A DNA stretch of 34,482 nt from Verrucomicrobiota bacterium (GCA_016871495.1 VHDF01000045.1:1-34482), one strand, 5' to 3'. Shown: positions 6,923 to 15,712, counted from the first letter of the stretch. Made by a program: numbers and translations. Notes: a model not told the origin generated them from the sequence alone.

Positions 6923-7507
6923 TTGATATACAAGCATTTACACATGCTTTTGCCATGGAAAAAGCAGAAAACAGACACCGCTCGTCCACGAGTCCCACCC
7001 AGTGGATCCCTTTTTCTTCCAAACCCCAAGCTCCGGCTGCGCGAACAACTGCGTGAAGTCATGCGATTCCATCACTACGCGATTCGCACCGAAGCGACCT
7101 ACTGGTTCTGGATTCGCCGGTTCATCTTCTTCCATAACAAGCGGCATCCCAAGGAGATGGGGCCCGCCGAGGTGCATTCGTTTCTCACTCATTTGGCCGC
7201 CCGCGAGAACGTCGCCGCTTCCACTCAGAACCAGGCTCTCAATGCGCTGGTCTTTCTCTACGGGCACGTCCTGCTGAAGCCATTGGGCTTGCTGGATGAA
7301 ATCCCCCGCCCCCAGCGTCCGGTCAAACTCCCCGTCGTCCTTACGGCGGAGGAGGTTAAGCGGGTGCTGGCCGTGGTCACGGAGAAACTCGCCCTGCCGC
7401 TGCGCCTGCTCTACGGCACCGGAATGCGGGTCATGGAAGGGGTGCGACTGCGCGTGAAGGATGTTGATTTCGGGGCGGGCCAGATCGTGGTCCGTGATGG
7501 CAAAGGC
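6923..7507 (+). pseudogene. intI: Integron integrase IntI, C-terminally truncated
   Basis: About 195 residues match the N-terminal core of IntI tyrosine recombinases: an N-terminal SAM-like DNA-binding domain (LREQLREVMRFHHYAIRTE, RRFIFFHNKRHP, NVAASTQNQALNALVFLY) and the start of the catalytic domain (LPVVLTAEEVKRVL, LLYGTGMRVMEG with catalytic Arg 169, LRLRVKDVDFGAGQIVVRDGKG). At GKG, where GKDRV would follow, homology ends. The frame continues to 7651 with unrelated sequence. The IntI-specific domain and the Lys, HxxR, His/Trp and Tyr catalytic residues are all lost, so the enzyme must be inactive. It is divergent from the cassettes, as in known integrons. IS91-linked integrases have similar N-termini, but the attC and junction sites favour IntI. 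Confidence 0.8.
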
Positions 7508-7508
7508 T

Positions 7509-7730
7509 TCCGTCGCCAACATCCGTTCCTGGAAACATTCGGGCTTCAGCGTGGACCAGAGCGTGCGCTTGGAGGCGGGCGACCGCGCGGGAATCCAGCG
7601 CCTCATCCAGTATTTCTTGCGCTGTCCCTTTTCGCAGGCGCGCATGATTGAGGTGACCGAGGCGGGCAAGGTGCTCTACAAGACCGGGGACAATCGGTTG
7701 GGGCGATTCCCCGAAGCCGCCAGCGACAAA
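7509..7730 (+). mobile_element. IS91-family transposase fragment
   Basis: In the frame beginning at 7461, residues from SVANIRSWKHSGFSVDQSV through GIQRLIQYFLRCPFSQARM, VTEAGKVLYKTG and GRFPEAASDK match the middle of IS91-type (Y2, HUH) transposases. Only about 74 residues survive; the catalytic regions on either side are missing. The left joint abuts the truncated integrase (7507/7509) and the right joint abuts the SUMF1 pseudogene (about 7720-7730), so this is deletion scar, not a functional element. Confidence 0.65.
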
Positions 7731-8130
7731 ACGCGTCGGCGTCGTGCCAACTGACCCCCGTGACGGCATCGCTCCCCGCTCCGCTGCCGGCCTGGCGGCC
7801 ATGCTCGGGCCGGAACTAACGGAACTGTGGAAGCGTCACCTCGGTTTCACCGAGCAGGAAGGCCCGCCGGATCGTGACCTCGCGCACCGGCTGTTCATCC
7901 CAATGGCCGTCTGAAGAGCCCATTTGAAAGTGCCCTGGCTCGATGCGGACGAACGTCATGCCCAGCGAGTTCGTGAAGTCGGACGCGTGTGATTCGAGCG
8001 CGGCCGTGGCCAACGCCAGGGCGCAGAGAGCGCCGACGGCAGAGGCGCCGGCACTCGGTCGGCGCTTCAGGGGCTCGACATGTCTGGCCCTGCGCATTCT
8101 GTTGCTGCGACATGTCTTGGTGGGACTCAA
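7720..8130 (-). pseudogene. SUMF1/FGE-sulfatase gene, truncated and with in-frame TAG
   Basis: The 5' part encodes a signal peptide (hydrophobic segment AVGALCALALATAALESHA) followed by the FGE start: NSLGMTFVRIEPGHFQMGS and FLLGETEVTLPQFR. A TAG at 7816-7818 stops the frame, but the same frame then reads FRPEHGRQAGSG and DAVTGVSWHDADAFCRW, clearly the next FGE block, before homology is lost at about 7720 where the IS91 fragment starts. So there are two lesions: a nonsense codon (probably CAG to TAG) and loss of the C-terminal two thirds. A start at 8097 (MRRARHVEP) fits the signal peptide better. Not a DGR target here. Confidence 0.78.
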
Positions 8131-8169
8131 TTCCGCGCTTCGTTGCCCACCGGAGCGATGATTCTCTGC

Positions 8170-9027
8170 TTAGCGCTTTTCGCTCGTGCGTTCCTGCACC
8201 CATCGAATGTCACGCGGATCGGCGGTAGCATTGAATCCCACCCGGTCCCAGTTGATGAAGCGCACCGGCACGGCCGTTCGCGGGGCCACCCAACGCTTGA
8301 TCTCCGAGTGGCCATCGGCGAAGGCGAATCCACACGCGCGATTGTGGTAACTGGCGGGCATGTCGACCCAGACAGGATTAACCATTTCCGTGTACATGGC
8401 GCCGTCGTTGATGGTGTCGGGGTGTTCGTCCACAAACACCCAGCCTTGAGAGGTCGAGAGCCGCTGGTAATCACCCAGCTTTTTGTAGACTTTCCCTCTC
8501 CAACTGTCGGCGCCCCACTCCTTCGCGCCCTTGGGCGAACCATCGCCCACGAAAAAGTTCATGGAATAACTGCGGACACGTTCGGTCCAGCCCAGCTTCC
8601 GCTGCGCGTCCGACACGAATTTGTCCGCCGGACATTTGTAGATGTTCTTTGTCACACCGACGTACTCCGCCAGTTTGGAGAATCTCGGCTCAAGGACATA
8701 GGCCACGTTGGTGTTGTCCTTGGCCGTGGTCCAGGTCAGGAACCCCGTGATCCAACTCCCTTCAACGCTGCCCGGGCCGCCCAGGTTCATGTTTTCGACC
8801 AAAGCATCGTTGTTGTCATGGGCATACATGACCCACCCGAGCGCCAGTTGTTTGGTGTTGCTCAGGCATGCAGTGCCCTGAGCCTTGGTCTTGGCCTTGG
8901 ACAACGCCGGCAATAACATTCCGGCCAGGATCGCAATGATGGCGATGACAACCAGGAGTTCGATAAGCGTAAACCCGGCGGGACGGGAGGAAGACGGCAC
9001 AGCGCGCGATGCAGCGGGTAGGGTCAT
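8170..9027 (-). CDS. Prepilin-type N-terminal methylation domain protein (pseudopilin-like)
   Basis: 285 residues. A type IV prepilin signal lies at the start, with Gly 18 before F19-TLIE (Glu at +5) and then the hydrophobic helix through about residue 40, ending LLPALSKAK. The mature domain has aromatic-rich segments and ends with a [11 protein letters not shown] block, the H-x-DG type motif of the DUF1559-like proteins that are expanded in Planctomycetes and Verrucomicrobia. It should be processed by PilD-type peptidase and held in the inner membrane or assembled into a pseudopilus; no specific role is known. The start is well fixed by the short leader and by the promoter at 9034-9062, whose -10 ends 6 bases before the ATG. 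Confidence 0.92.
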   Translation of the reverse strand: MTLPAASRAVPSSSRPAGFTLIELLVVIAIIAILAGMLLPALSKAKTKAQGTACLSNTKQLALGWVMYAHDNNDALVENMNLGGPGSVEGSWITGFLTWTTAKDNTNVAYVLEPRFSKLAEYVGVTKNIYKCPADKFVSDAQRKLGWTERVRSYSMNFFVGDGSPKGAKEWGADSWRGKVYKKLGDYQRLSTSQGWVFVDEHPDTINDGAMYTEMVNPVWVDMPASYHNRACGFAFADGHSEIKRWVAPRTAVPVRFINWDRVGFNATADPRDIRWVQERTSEKR

Positions 9028-9033
9028 GCTCTT

Positions 9034-9062
9034 TTTCTATGGCGGCACGGGAGAATTGGCAA
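9034..9062 (-). promoter_or_regulatory. Promoter A, predicted leaderless transcript
   Basis: On the minus strand, TTGCCA (9062-9057), 17 bp, TAGAAA (9039-9034), then 6 bases and ATG. The expected transcription start falls on the ATG itself. The same layout stands before the genes starting at 10142 and 15023. Confidence 0.68.
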
Positions 9063-9091
9063 TGCATCGTTTCCGGCACGTGAGTCCCGCG

Positions 9092-9221
9092 GTGTATCCA
9101 GAGGTTGTCGGTAGGGCGGGCCTGTCCCAGCGCGCCGCCCACGGGATGCAAAACATCATGCTCCGGCGGCGCGCCGGGACGGACGCGCCCTACCTGCATC
9201 ACCGGCAACATCGGGATGCAC
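9092..9221. repeat. 130-bp palindromic dispersed repeat, copy A
   Basis: 125 of 130 bases match copy B (15088-15217). The ends are inverted (left GTGTATCC..., right ...CGGGATGCAC) and inner arms GTAGGGCGGGCC and GCGCGCCCTAC-like sequence can pair. It has no coding capacity and accounts for much of the gap between the two pseudopilin genes (9028-9344), in which no other gene is seen. Confidence 0.85.
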
Positions 9222-9344
9222 GGTCCTCCGAACCACGGACGCGTCTGCTGGGCTCTTGCGGGAATTCGGAAGCGGTGTGCGGGAGCCGTGGTGTTGGGGC
9301 GTGGGTGCGCCATGGCCGGAGACCCATCGCCTCGCCACCGTGCA

Positions 9345-10142
9345 CTACCACGCGAGTTTGACCGAGTTGGTGCGGCGGAACTCGCGGTGCCAGGCGAGGT
9401 CCCACAAGGTTTCGAGCTTGGTCGCCCGCGTCGAGCCGTCCACAAAGGCTGCGTTGACGGTGCGTCCGTGGCGCGGCATCACGAACCGGCCCATGTCCCA
9501 ATCCCAAGGCGGATTTGCCTGCTTATTCCAATCAGCGCGGGGCGGAGGTTTGCCACCGTTGCCGGCGGACTGAAGATCGAAGGGATTGCCGCCATACCAG
9601 GCGCAGTCGGCGAAAACCGGCGTGATGGAAGTTTCAAGGACGGCGGCCACTGCGGACCAATGCCACCGGGGCCGTTCCCGCCATCCATTGGCAAAACTCG
9701 GGGGGAGCGAGTTAATCCAGTGATTGATCCCATAACTGCCAAAGTCGCCTTTGCGAAAGTAGTAATGGCCGGTCCAATTCTCGAACGTGCTGCCATAATC
9801 GCCTTTGGCGGGCTTGGTCGCCGAAGGACAAAGGCGGAACTGAGCGATGTCGCTGTAAAGATCTTTGAGTTGAAGCATCCACGTGCCTTCTTTAGCCGGG
9901 CCGTAATCGGCCATGAACCGCTCCTGGTTGTCCGTGGTGTACATGCCGGTTATGAGCGACCACTGGCGCAAGTTGGAAACGCACTTGGTTGCCTGAGCCT
10001 TGCCTTTGGCTTTCGAGAGCGCGGGCAGGAGCATCCCGGCCAGAATGGCGATGATCGCGATAACCACCAAGAGCTCGATGAGCGTGAAGGCGCCCTCTCG
10101 TGAAGCAGTCCGCCGTGGGTCTGAAGCCAAGGGTGAGTTCAT
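9345..10142 (-). CDS. Prepilin-type N-terminal methylation domain protein (pseudopilin-like)
   Basis: 265 residues and the same architecture as the neighbour at 8170-9027: short basic leader, FTLIELLV with Glu at +5, hydrophobic helix, [13 protein letters not shown]. At the cleavage site the -1 residue is Ala (EGAFTLIE) rather than the usual Gly, which processing peptidases tolerate in some pseudopilins. The C-terminus has [17 protein letters not shown], a DUF1559-type H...DG motif. The two genes are paralogues in tandem but only moderately similar beyond the N-terminus. Each has its own promoter, so they are not a simple operon. Surface or secretion-linked role inferred from the family only. 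Confidence 0.92.
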   Translation of the reverse strand: MNSPLASDPRRTASREGAFTLIELLVVIAIIAILAGMLLPALSKAKGKAQATKCVSNLRQWSLITGMYTTDNQERFMADYGPAKEGTWMLQLKDLYSDIAQFRLCPSATKPAKGDYGSTFENWTGHYYFRKGDFGSYGINHWINSLPPSFANGWRERPRWHWSAVAAVLETSITPVFADCAWYGGNPFDLQSAGNGGKPPPRADWNKQANPPWDWDMGRFVMPRHGRTVNAAFVDGSTRATKLETLWDLAWHREFRRTNSVKLAW

Positions 10143-10148
10143 TTTGGG

Positions 10149-10177
10149 GTTGTAAGCGCAAGCGGGACGATTGGCAA
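10149..10177 (-). promoter_or_regulatory. Promoter C, predicted leaderless transcript
   Basis: TTGCCA (10177-10172), 17 bp, TACAAC (10154-10149), 6 bases, ATG at 10142. The -35, spacer length and distance to ATG are identical to promoters A and B. The flanks also align with them (GAAACGA and CCCG blocks). Confidence 0.65.
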
Positions 10178-10203
10178 GGTCTCGTTTCTGGCGCGATCGA
10201 CCT

Positions 10204-10396
10204 GCGGTGCCTCCCGAAGTCGGTGACCGGGTTGTAGTAGTAACGCAGACAGCCCTGTCTGCTGTTTCGCAGGCTGCCCAGCCTGCGGGGCGACGAAGGG
10301 AACCAGGCGCGTGGAGAGCATGGAAGCGCCTCGTTCTTCACCCGCCGGGCCGACTGGCAGTCGGCGATACGGCAGGCTGGGCAGCCTGCGCCACAC
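10204..10396. repeat. Dispersed hairpin repeat, copy 2 (uninterrupted)
   Basis: About 190 bp, matching 3621-3960 once the 133-bp insert there is removed. It holds the CAGACAG-CC-CTGTCTG and CAGGCTG-CC-CAGCCTG hairpins. It fills most of the gap 10178-10478, where no gene is seen; it lies between a gene start (10142) and a gene end (10479). Confidence 0.8.
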
Positions 10397-10478
10397 TCTA
10401 GACAACTTCGGGATGCTCGGATCGACGCGTCCCGGTCCCGCCCGACCCGGTGCGCACGGTCCTCCGCAGCCACGATGA

Positions 10479-13400
10479 TTATCGGGACGGGGAGACCCTC
10501 CCCTGCTCCGCCAGGAATCGGATCAAATCGTGCAATTCATCGCGAGACAAACCCGCGGTGAGCCCTTCCGGCATCAGGCTGCCGACGTCTCTCATATGCT
10601 CCACGTCGGCTTTGGCGATGCGGTGAACTTGATTTGCGGAGGGGTCGCGCAGTTGCCATTCGTCCGGAGTTTCGCGGATTTTGTAGCCCGTGAATTCGTC
10701 GCCCGCTTTCGTTGTAATGGACGTGGCCATGTAACCCTCTCGGATCTGGCGGCTGGGCCAGAGGAGGGATTCGATCAAGAGCTCGGGACTCCGACCAGCG
10801 CCGACCAGAGTAAGATCGGGTCCCGCTTCCCCGCCCTGTCCATCGAGTTTGTGACAGGCGCTACAACTGGTAAGATTCGACAAGAAGATCGTTCGTCCCC
10901 GCCGCACATCCCCGTTCTTCATGGCTGCTTCCGCGAGCGATTTCACCAGAACAGGGTCGTACGTCGACGGTTGATGGTCAATCCCCATGGCCTGGTGCAG
11001 CACGTTCATCAGGGCAGCGTCGCCTCGCCCGCTGTTGTTCAAAGCTTGCCGGGTTCGACGGGCGGCATCCGCGGCAGGCGCCTTCGCTTGCCAGGCCTGC
11101 GTGAGCACCGTTGCGCCGTCCTTGCGGTTTAGAATCGGCGCGAGCAGTTGATTAACGTCCGCCTCTGCGGTCACGCCGCCGAGAACCTCAGTCACCGTGC
11201 GCGCGGCGGCGACCAAATCGACGGTGGCCAGGGCGGCAATGGCTGCTGTTCGCACGGGGAGCGGAGCGGCGGCGGACACAGCCAGGGGCTGAGCCCATCG
11301 GATAGTTTCCTGGCCCAAGAGTGCGGGTGTCGCACCGAGCGCGGCGACCAGAACCGTTGCGTCGTTGTCCCTTCGCGCCAGTTCAGCCCGGACGGCGTCC
11401 GCAGCTTCAGCGACGCCCCAAGCGCCGGCCAGCGCCAGGCCGTGGGCGCGCAAGGGGAGACCGGGTTCGGCGATGAGCCGGCGAACCGGCACGGTGAGAT
11501 CGCCGGTGGGCTTGCGATGGTGCACGGCCGCCGCGGTGAATAATTCCTGAAGAACGGCTGGGCTGTGCGGCGCGGCGTCGAGCGCGTAGCGCAAATCCGG
11601 GCCGGACCCCACGGCGGCCAGGAGCGCAAGGATGCGTTCCCGCAGCGCCGCATCGAGGCCGGGCCTCTCGGCGAGCTGCCGCAGCCATCCGGCGGTTTCT
11701 TTGGTTCGCTCGGATTCGAGGACGAATCGGAGATGCTCCGGCTTGTCGGCGAGCGAGAGCGTGCCTTGGGCCAGGGCGGGATACCAAAGCGGTCCGAGCG
11801 CATGGACGGCCTGGGCGAGCGCATAATCGATGAAACGATCGCGCGGCTGATCCAGCGCTTGCGTGGCGACCGCCACGGCTTCGGCGGACGGAATGTAACT
11901 GCAAGCCACAATCGCTTCCAAGCGGACTCGCGGATGCGGATCTTGGATCTGCCTCCGGAGCATCGCCAAAGGATCGGGCAAGCGCGTTCCCCAGTTTCCG
12001 ATCACTCGCGTCCCGTAGGCGCGCGCCCGAAAATCTTTCGCGTGCAAGAGTCGATCCAGCCAGAGTGGACGGAGGGTTTCGTGGCCTTCGCAGAGGCCGA
12101 TGGCCTGGACGAGAAGCTGTTCAAACTGAGGATCGTCGGGGGCCAGAGCGGCCACCCACGCATCGAGCGCGGCCATGACGGCCGGAGTCGGCTGGCCAAA
12201 CAGGATGGTCTTGGCGTTGTGCCGCGTCAAACGCTCGGGAGAGCGGAGCAATTCCAAGAGCTCGGCGGTCGTTCGGCCCTCGAAGCGAGGCGCCGTGACC
12301 ACCGGCCGGTCCTTCGCGTGGATCCGCCAAATGCGGCCGCGAGTCTTGTCGCGGGTGGGGTCACGATAGCTCGCCTGATAGTGGCCGATGACCGGATTGT
12401 ACCAATCGCACACGTATATCGCCCCGTCAGGACCGATCCGAACGTTGATCGGCCGAAACTCCCGGCGGGACGACGTCAGCAAATCGGGCAAAACCGCGCC
12501 GGTAAAGCCGGCGCCTTCGTCCTCAAGCCGATGCAGTTGCACGCTATTGCCCATGAAGCCGCCCCAGACCACGCAGCCCTGCCATTCCTCCGGCAAGTGC
12601 TTCGTGCCGATGATTTCGACGCCGGTATTGCGCCGGTCCGGAACGGCCATCGCCCAGTAACGCAAGGGTCGCAAGGTGGGAATGGCCCCGGCCGAAGTGT
12701 AAAAGCCTCCGCTGTAGGCGCCGGAATTATGGAAGGTCTGCCCCCAGTCGTCGTGGGTCACACCCTGACAATTCAATCCGGCGGTCGAAAGATTGAAGAA
12801 GCCGTCGAGCCGCCCGGTGCGCGGGCGGTAGCGCCAAACGCCGGCTTTCTCCAAACGCGCAATGCCCCGGGGTGTTTCCACGCGTGAGTAAACGTGGTGC
12901 CCCTGGGTAAACCACAATTCCCCGCCGGGCCCACGCTCCAGGCCGTTGATCATCTGATGCGTGTCGCCCGTCCCAAAACCCGAAAGCACCACCGTGCGAA
13001 CGTCCGCCTTGCCATCACCATCGGTGTCGCGCAGATGAACGAGCTCCGATCCCTCCGCCACATACACGCCCCCATCGCCAAACTCGAGGCCCATCGGGAC
13101 CAGCAGATGCTCGGCAAAGCGGGTGAACCGGTCAGCCCGTCCATCCCCATCCGTGTCCGCGCACACCAGCAGATAATCGCCCGGCTTGGCGCCCGGCTCG
13201 ATATGGGGATAGGTCGGTGTGCACAAAACCCAAAGGCGGCCGGCATCATCCCAGCGCATCTGCACTGGCTTGATCAACCCATCCGCTTCCGAGGCGAACA
13301 GGTTGACCGCGAACCCTTCCGCGACCGTGAACGATTGCCGTTGCGCTTCCGGTGAATGGTCCGTGGCCGAAGGCTCGGCGCTTCGGACGTCTGAGCGCTG

Positions 13401-15023
13401 GCTGGATACGGCCGGATTAGCCCTCACCGGAGCGAGCGAACGCCCCAAGCGAACAGCGTCGGCCAATTCATGAATCTGGGTTTCGGCCGCTGCCAGAATC
13501 GATTGGAACTCCTCCAACTCGATGCGCAAGGCCGGCCGGTCGCCACCCGGTTTCCCGAAGAGCTGCTCCGTGCGATCGCCATAGGCAAAGGACCAATTCA
13601 TCGGGCGCCAATGATCAAACCACAGGCGGTTCTTTTCCCGAATCGCCTCACTCAAGGCGGGCGACGCGATCAAGGCCGGAGTGGCCACCCCGAGCGAGGT
13701 GGCAATGACCGCCGCAAGGGTGACGTGAGCTTCCGGCGTGAGATGCATCCCATTGACGGTCAGTTTCTCCTTCAGGCCCGCCAACGGCGTGAACAAATCC
13801 ACGAAGACGAAACCCCGGCGATCCGCCAAGCGCCGGATCGCGTCGGTGTAGGCTCGCACCGTGTCATTCATCCCGGTGAGGTCCGGCATGTGGCTGGACG
13901 ACGGGGGCTCGAACGGGTGCGGCGAAAGCAAGACGACCCGACGCGTGCGTTTCTCGAACTGATCCAAGAGCGCTTCATAAGCAGCGATGAAATCGTTCAG
14001 CTTGGAAGGGCCATCCATGGATTCGATTTGCCCAAATTGGGCGATGATGACGGTGGCGCGAGCGGCCACGAGTTGTTCGTTCCAGGTGCCGAAATTCAAA
14101 TCCCGCCATTGCTCGTAAACGGTGTCCCCTTCCCAGGCCATGTTGCGAAACCTCGGCTGGACGCGGGCGAAGTGCGCGGCGAGCAATGTCTCCAGCGCGG
14201 GGGCGTGGCGCAGCCGGACGAGGTCCGTTTGCCCGGTGAAGACGACCACGTCGTTGGTGGCCAGATCGAATCGCCGTCCCGGGAACGGACCGGGTGGCGC
14301 GAGGGAGGCGTCCAGCGGACCCAGCCGGGTCGCGGCGGGGGTCGAGGGCAATTCGAGCAAGACGATGTCTTTATAGGCCACCGTGCCCTTCATCCCTCCG
14401 TGAATCTGCAGCGCGATCATGCCGCTGTTGGCGATGGAGCGGTCGGTCTCGGTGAATTCGATCGTCTGAACGCCGTTCAACCAAAGGAGAATGCGCTGAT
14501 CGATCGCGCTGATCCGATATTCATGCCAGCCATCGGGCCCGACGGCACGCAAGGCCCGTTCCAGAGCGCTCTTGGTTGGCGTGGCCAGCATCCGGTTGCG
14601 CCGGCTTTCGTCATAGAGATGGCCGTCAACCCCCGTGCCGATGTCGGCCTGATAGCCGATGACTTCGTGGTGGTTGGGAATGCGTTGACTGCGGAATTGC
14701 ACGCCCGCATTCAGCGCCGCGCTCCCTTCAATCTTGAACTTCAAGCGAAGCTCGAAATTGACGAACTCGCGCGTGGTGGCGAGGAACTCGTTGCGGGGCA
14801 CGGCGCGATCAGGCGAGCCGGCGGTGATCGTGCCCGCCTCGATGCGCCACGTGCCGTTCGTATCACCTTCCCAGCCCGTGAAGGTTCGTCCATCGAACAG
14901 GGCGACACCGGATTGAGCCCAACACGCCGCGGAGGGCGCGAGCACGAGAAGGATAACGCCTGCGACCATCGCGAGGGCGAGTTTGCCAAACCGGACAGGC
15001 TGGGATTCCGCGAGTTGGTGCAT
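10479..15023 (-). CDS. DUF1080-SGNH-NHL-HEAT-CxxCH fusion protein
   Basis: 1514 residues. Order of parts: signal peptide (about 15-37); DUF1080, a concanavalin-like/3-keto-disaccharide hydrolase fold (about 40-225, GVALFDGRTFTGWEGD); SGNH-hydrolase-like domain (about 245-455), in which the usual Asp of the DxxH block is Asn (NGMHL) and no GDS block is evident, so catalysis is doubtful; a PVC-type NHL beta-propeller (about 555-900) with DTDGDGRAD and DTDGDGKAD calcium-type loops; HEAT-like helical repeats (about 930-1370); and a terminal cytochrome c with CSACHK at 1387-1392. Such fusions are typical of Planctomycetes and Verrucomicrobia and are thought to act in the periplasm on complex glycans with electron transfer. 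The ATG is fixed by the signal peptide and the promoter. Confidence 0.9.
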   Translation of the reverse strand: MHQLAESQPVRFGKLALAMVAGVILLVLAPSAACWAQSGVALFDGRTFTGWEGDTNGTWRIEAGTITAGSPDRAVPRNEFLATTREFVNFELRLKFKIEGSAALNAGVQFRSQRIPNHHEVIGYQADIGTGVDGHLYDESRRNRMLATPTKSALERALRAVGPDGWHEYRISAIDQRILLWLNGVQTIEFTETDRSIANSGMIALQIHGGMKGTVAYKDIVLLELPSTPAATRLGPLDASLAPPGPFPGRRFDLATNDVVVFTGQTDLVRLRHAPALETLLAAHFARVQPRFRNMAWEGDTVYEQWRDLNFGTWNEQLVAARATVIIAQFGQIESMDGPSKLNDFIAAYEALLDQFEKRTRRVVLLSPHPFEPPSSSHMPDLTGMNDTVRAYTDAIRRLADRRGFVFVDLFTPLAGLKEKLTVNGMHLTPEAHVTLAAVIATSLGVATPALIASPALSEAIREKNRLWFDHWRPMNWSFAYGDRTEQLFGKPGGDRPALRIELEEFQSILAAAETQIHELADAVRLGRSLAPVRANPAVSSQRSDVRSAEPSATDHSPEAQRQSFTVAEGFAVNLFASEADGLIKPVQMRWDDAGRLWVLCTPTYPHIEPGAKPGDYLLVCADTDGDGRADRFTRFAEHLLVPMGLEFGDGGVYVAEGSELVHLRDTDGDGKADVRTVVLSGFGTGDTHQMINGLERGPGGELWFTQGHHVYSRVETPRGIARLEKAGVWRYRPRTGRLDGFFNLSTAGLNCQGVTHDDWGQTFHNSGAYSGGFYTSAGAIPTLRPLRYWAMAVPDRRNTGVEIIGTKHLPEEWQGCVVWGGFMGNSVQLHRLEDEGAGFTGAVLPDLLTSSRREFRPINVRIGPDGAIYVCDWYNPVIGHYQASYRDPTRDKTRGRIWRIHAKDRPVVTAPRFEGRTTAELLELLRSPERLTRHNAKTILFGQPTPAVMAALDAWVAALAPDDPQFEQLLVQAIGLCEGHETLRPLWLDRLLHAKDFRARAYGTRVIGNWGTRLPDPLAMLRRQIQDPHPRVRLEAIVACSYIPSAEAVAVATQALDQPRDRFIDYALAQAVHALGPLWYPALAQGTLSLADKPEHLRFVLESERTKETAGWLRQLAERPGLDAALRERILALLAAVGSGPDLRYALDAAPHSPAVLQELFTAAAVHHRKPTGDLTVPVRRLIAEPGLPLRAHGLALAGAWGVAEAADAVRAELARRDNDATVLVAALGATPALLGQETIRWAQPLAVSAAAPLPVRTAAIAALATVDLVAAARTVTEVLGGVTAEADVNQLLAPILNRKDGATVLTQAWQAKAPAADAARRTRQALNNSGRGDAALMNVLHQAMGIDHQPSTYDPVLVKSLAEAAMKNGDVRRGRTIFLSNLTSCSACHKLDGQGGEAGPDLTLVGAGRSPELLIESLLWPSRQIREGYMATSITTKAGDEFTGYKIRETPDEWQLRDPSANQVHRIAKADVEHMRDVGSLMPEGLTAGLSRDELHDLIRFLAEQGRVSPSR

Positions 15024-15029
15024 GCGGTT

Positions 15030-15058
15030 TTTCTAAGCCAGCACTGGAGGCTTGGCAA
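15030..15058 (-). promoter_or_regulatory. Promoter B, predicted leaderless transcript
   Basis: TTGCCA (15058-15053), 17 bp, TAGAAA (15035-15030), 6 bases, ATG at 15023. Both hexamers are identical to promoter A, and the whole 64-base leader aligns with that of the 9027 gene. Confidence 0.68.
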
Positions 15059-15087
15059 CGCCTCCTTTCGGCCGTCCGTGCCTCACC

Positions 15088-15217
15088 GTGTATCCCGATG
15101 TTGTTGGTAGGGCGGGCCTGTCCCAGCCCGCCGCCCACGGGATGCAAAACATCATGCTCTGGCGGCGCGCCGGGACGGACGCGCCCTACCTGCATCACCG
15201 GCAACATCGGGATGCAC
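15088..15217. repeat. 130-bp palindromic dispersed repeat, copy B
   Basis: Second copy of the repeat at 9092-9221, with 5 differences. Terminal inverted sequences are GTGTATCCCGATGTTG and CAACATCGGGATGCAC. It begins 64 bases upstream of the ATG at 15023, the same distance as copy A from its gene. The rest of the gap (15218-15405) holds nothing recognisable. Confidence 0.85.
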
Positions 15218-15405
15218 CGCCTGCCTCACGGCGCTTCCGCTCGCGCCAATCTGCCGCGACGATCTCCTCCCGCTCCGTGGCGGATCGTGAAGCTCGCTCG
15301 CAAGATGGAAGCCTCGCTCGAAGATCATGCTTTTCTGAGGTGAAGGACCGACATGACCTTGTGGCCTATTCTCGGTGAGGCTACCCGAATGCGGCTGGGT
15401 CGGGA

Positions 15406-15708
15406 TTAAAATTTGTCTTTCCGCAACACGCGTACGTCGGACTCGAAGGCCACCATGGCGTAACGCGGAAAAAAGTCCTGCCCGAGCTTCTGCAGGAGAT
15501 GGTCAGCGGTCTCGGGCCGAACAATGACTTCAATCTGGATGTTGGCGAACTCCGGGATGTCGCCCGGGCGTTGGCCGCGTGAGCCGTCCCCTTCGACAGG
15601 GAACAGGGTGTGGCCGTGCGCGCCGACTTCGTGGAGCAACTTGGTCACGGCGTCCTTTGCGTAGGCTTCGCAGACGATCGTGACGAGTTTCATCGGGTGC
15701 AGGTTCAT
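15406..15708 (-). CDS. sbtB: P-II-like regulator of SbtA (SbtB)
   Basis: 100 residues from ATG 15708, four bases after the sbtA stop; a start at 15693 (MKLVTIVCEA) is also possible. The long open frame further upstream is inside sbtA and is not coding in this frame. The fold is P-II/ferredoxin-like: beta strand MKLVTIVCEA, helix AKDAVTKLLHEVGA, then GHTLFPVEGDGSRGQRPGD as a T-loop-like stretch, and ANIQIEVIVRPETADHLL. In cyanobacteria SbtB binds adenyl nucleotides (including cAMP) and restrains SbtA according to carbon supply. The tight coupling with sbtA argues for the same partnership here. Cytoplasmic. Confidence 0.85.
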   Translation of the reverse strand: MNLHPMKLVTIVCEAYAKDAVTKLLHEVGAHGHTLFPVEGDGSRGQRPGDIPEFANIQIEVIVRPETADHLLQKLGQDFFPRYAMVAFESDVRVLRKDKF

Positions 15709-15712
15709 GGCT

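Noticed and set aside
4213-7730. tRNA-Cys as attachment site of an integrative element
   Set aside because: No duplicate of the tRNA 3' end was found on the right side of the region, and the recombinase is of integron type.
13470-15110. 546-codon plus-strand frame
   Set aside because: Antisense to the DUF1080/SGNH part of the 1514-residue protein; no recognisable motif.
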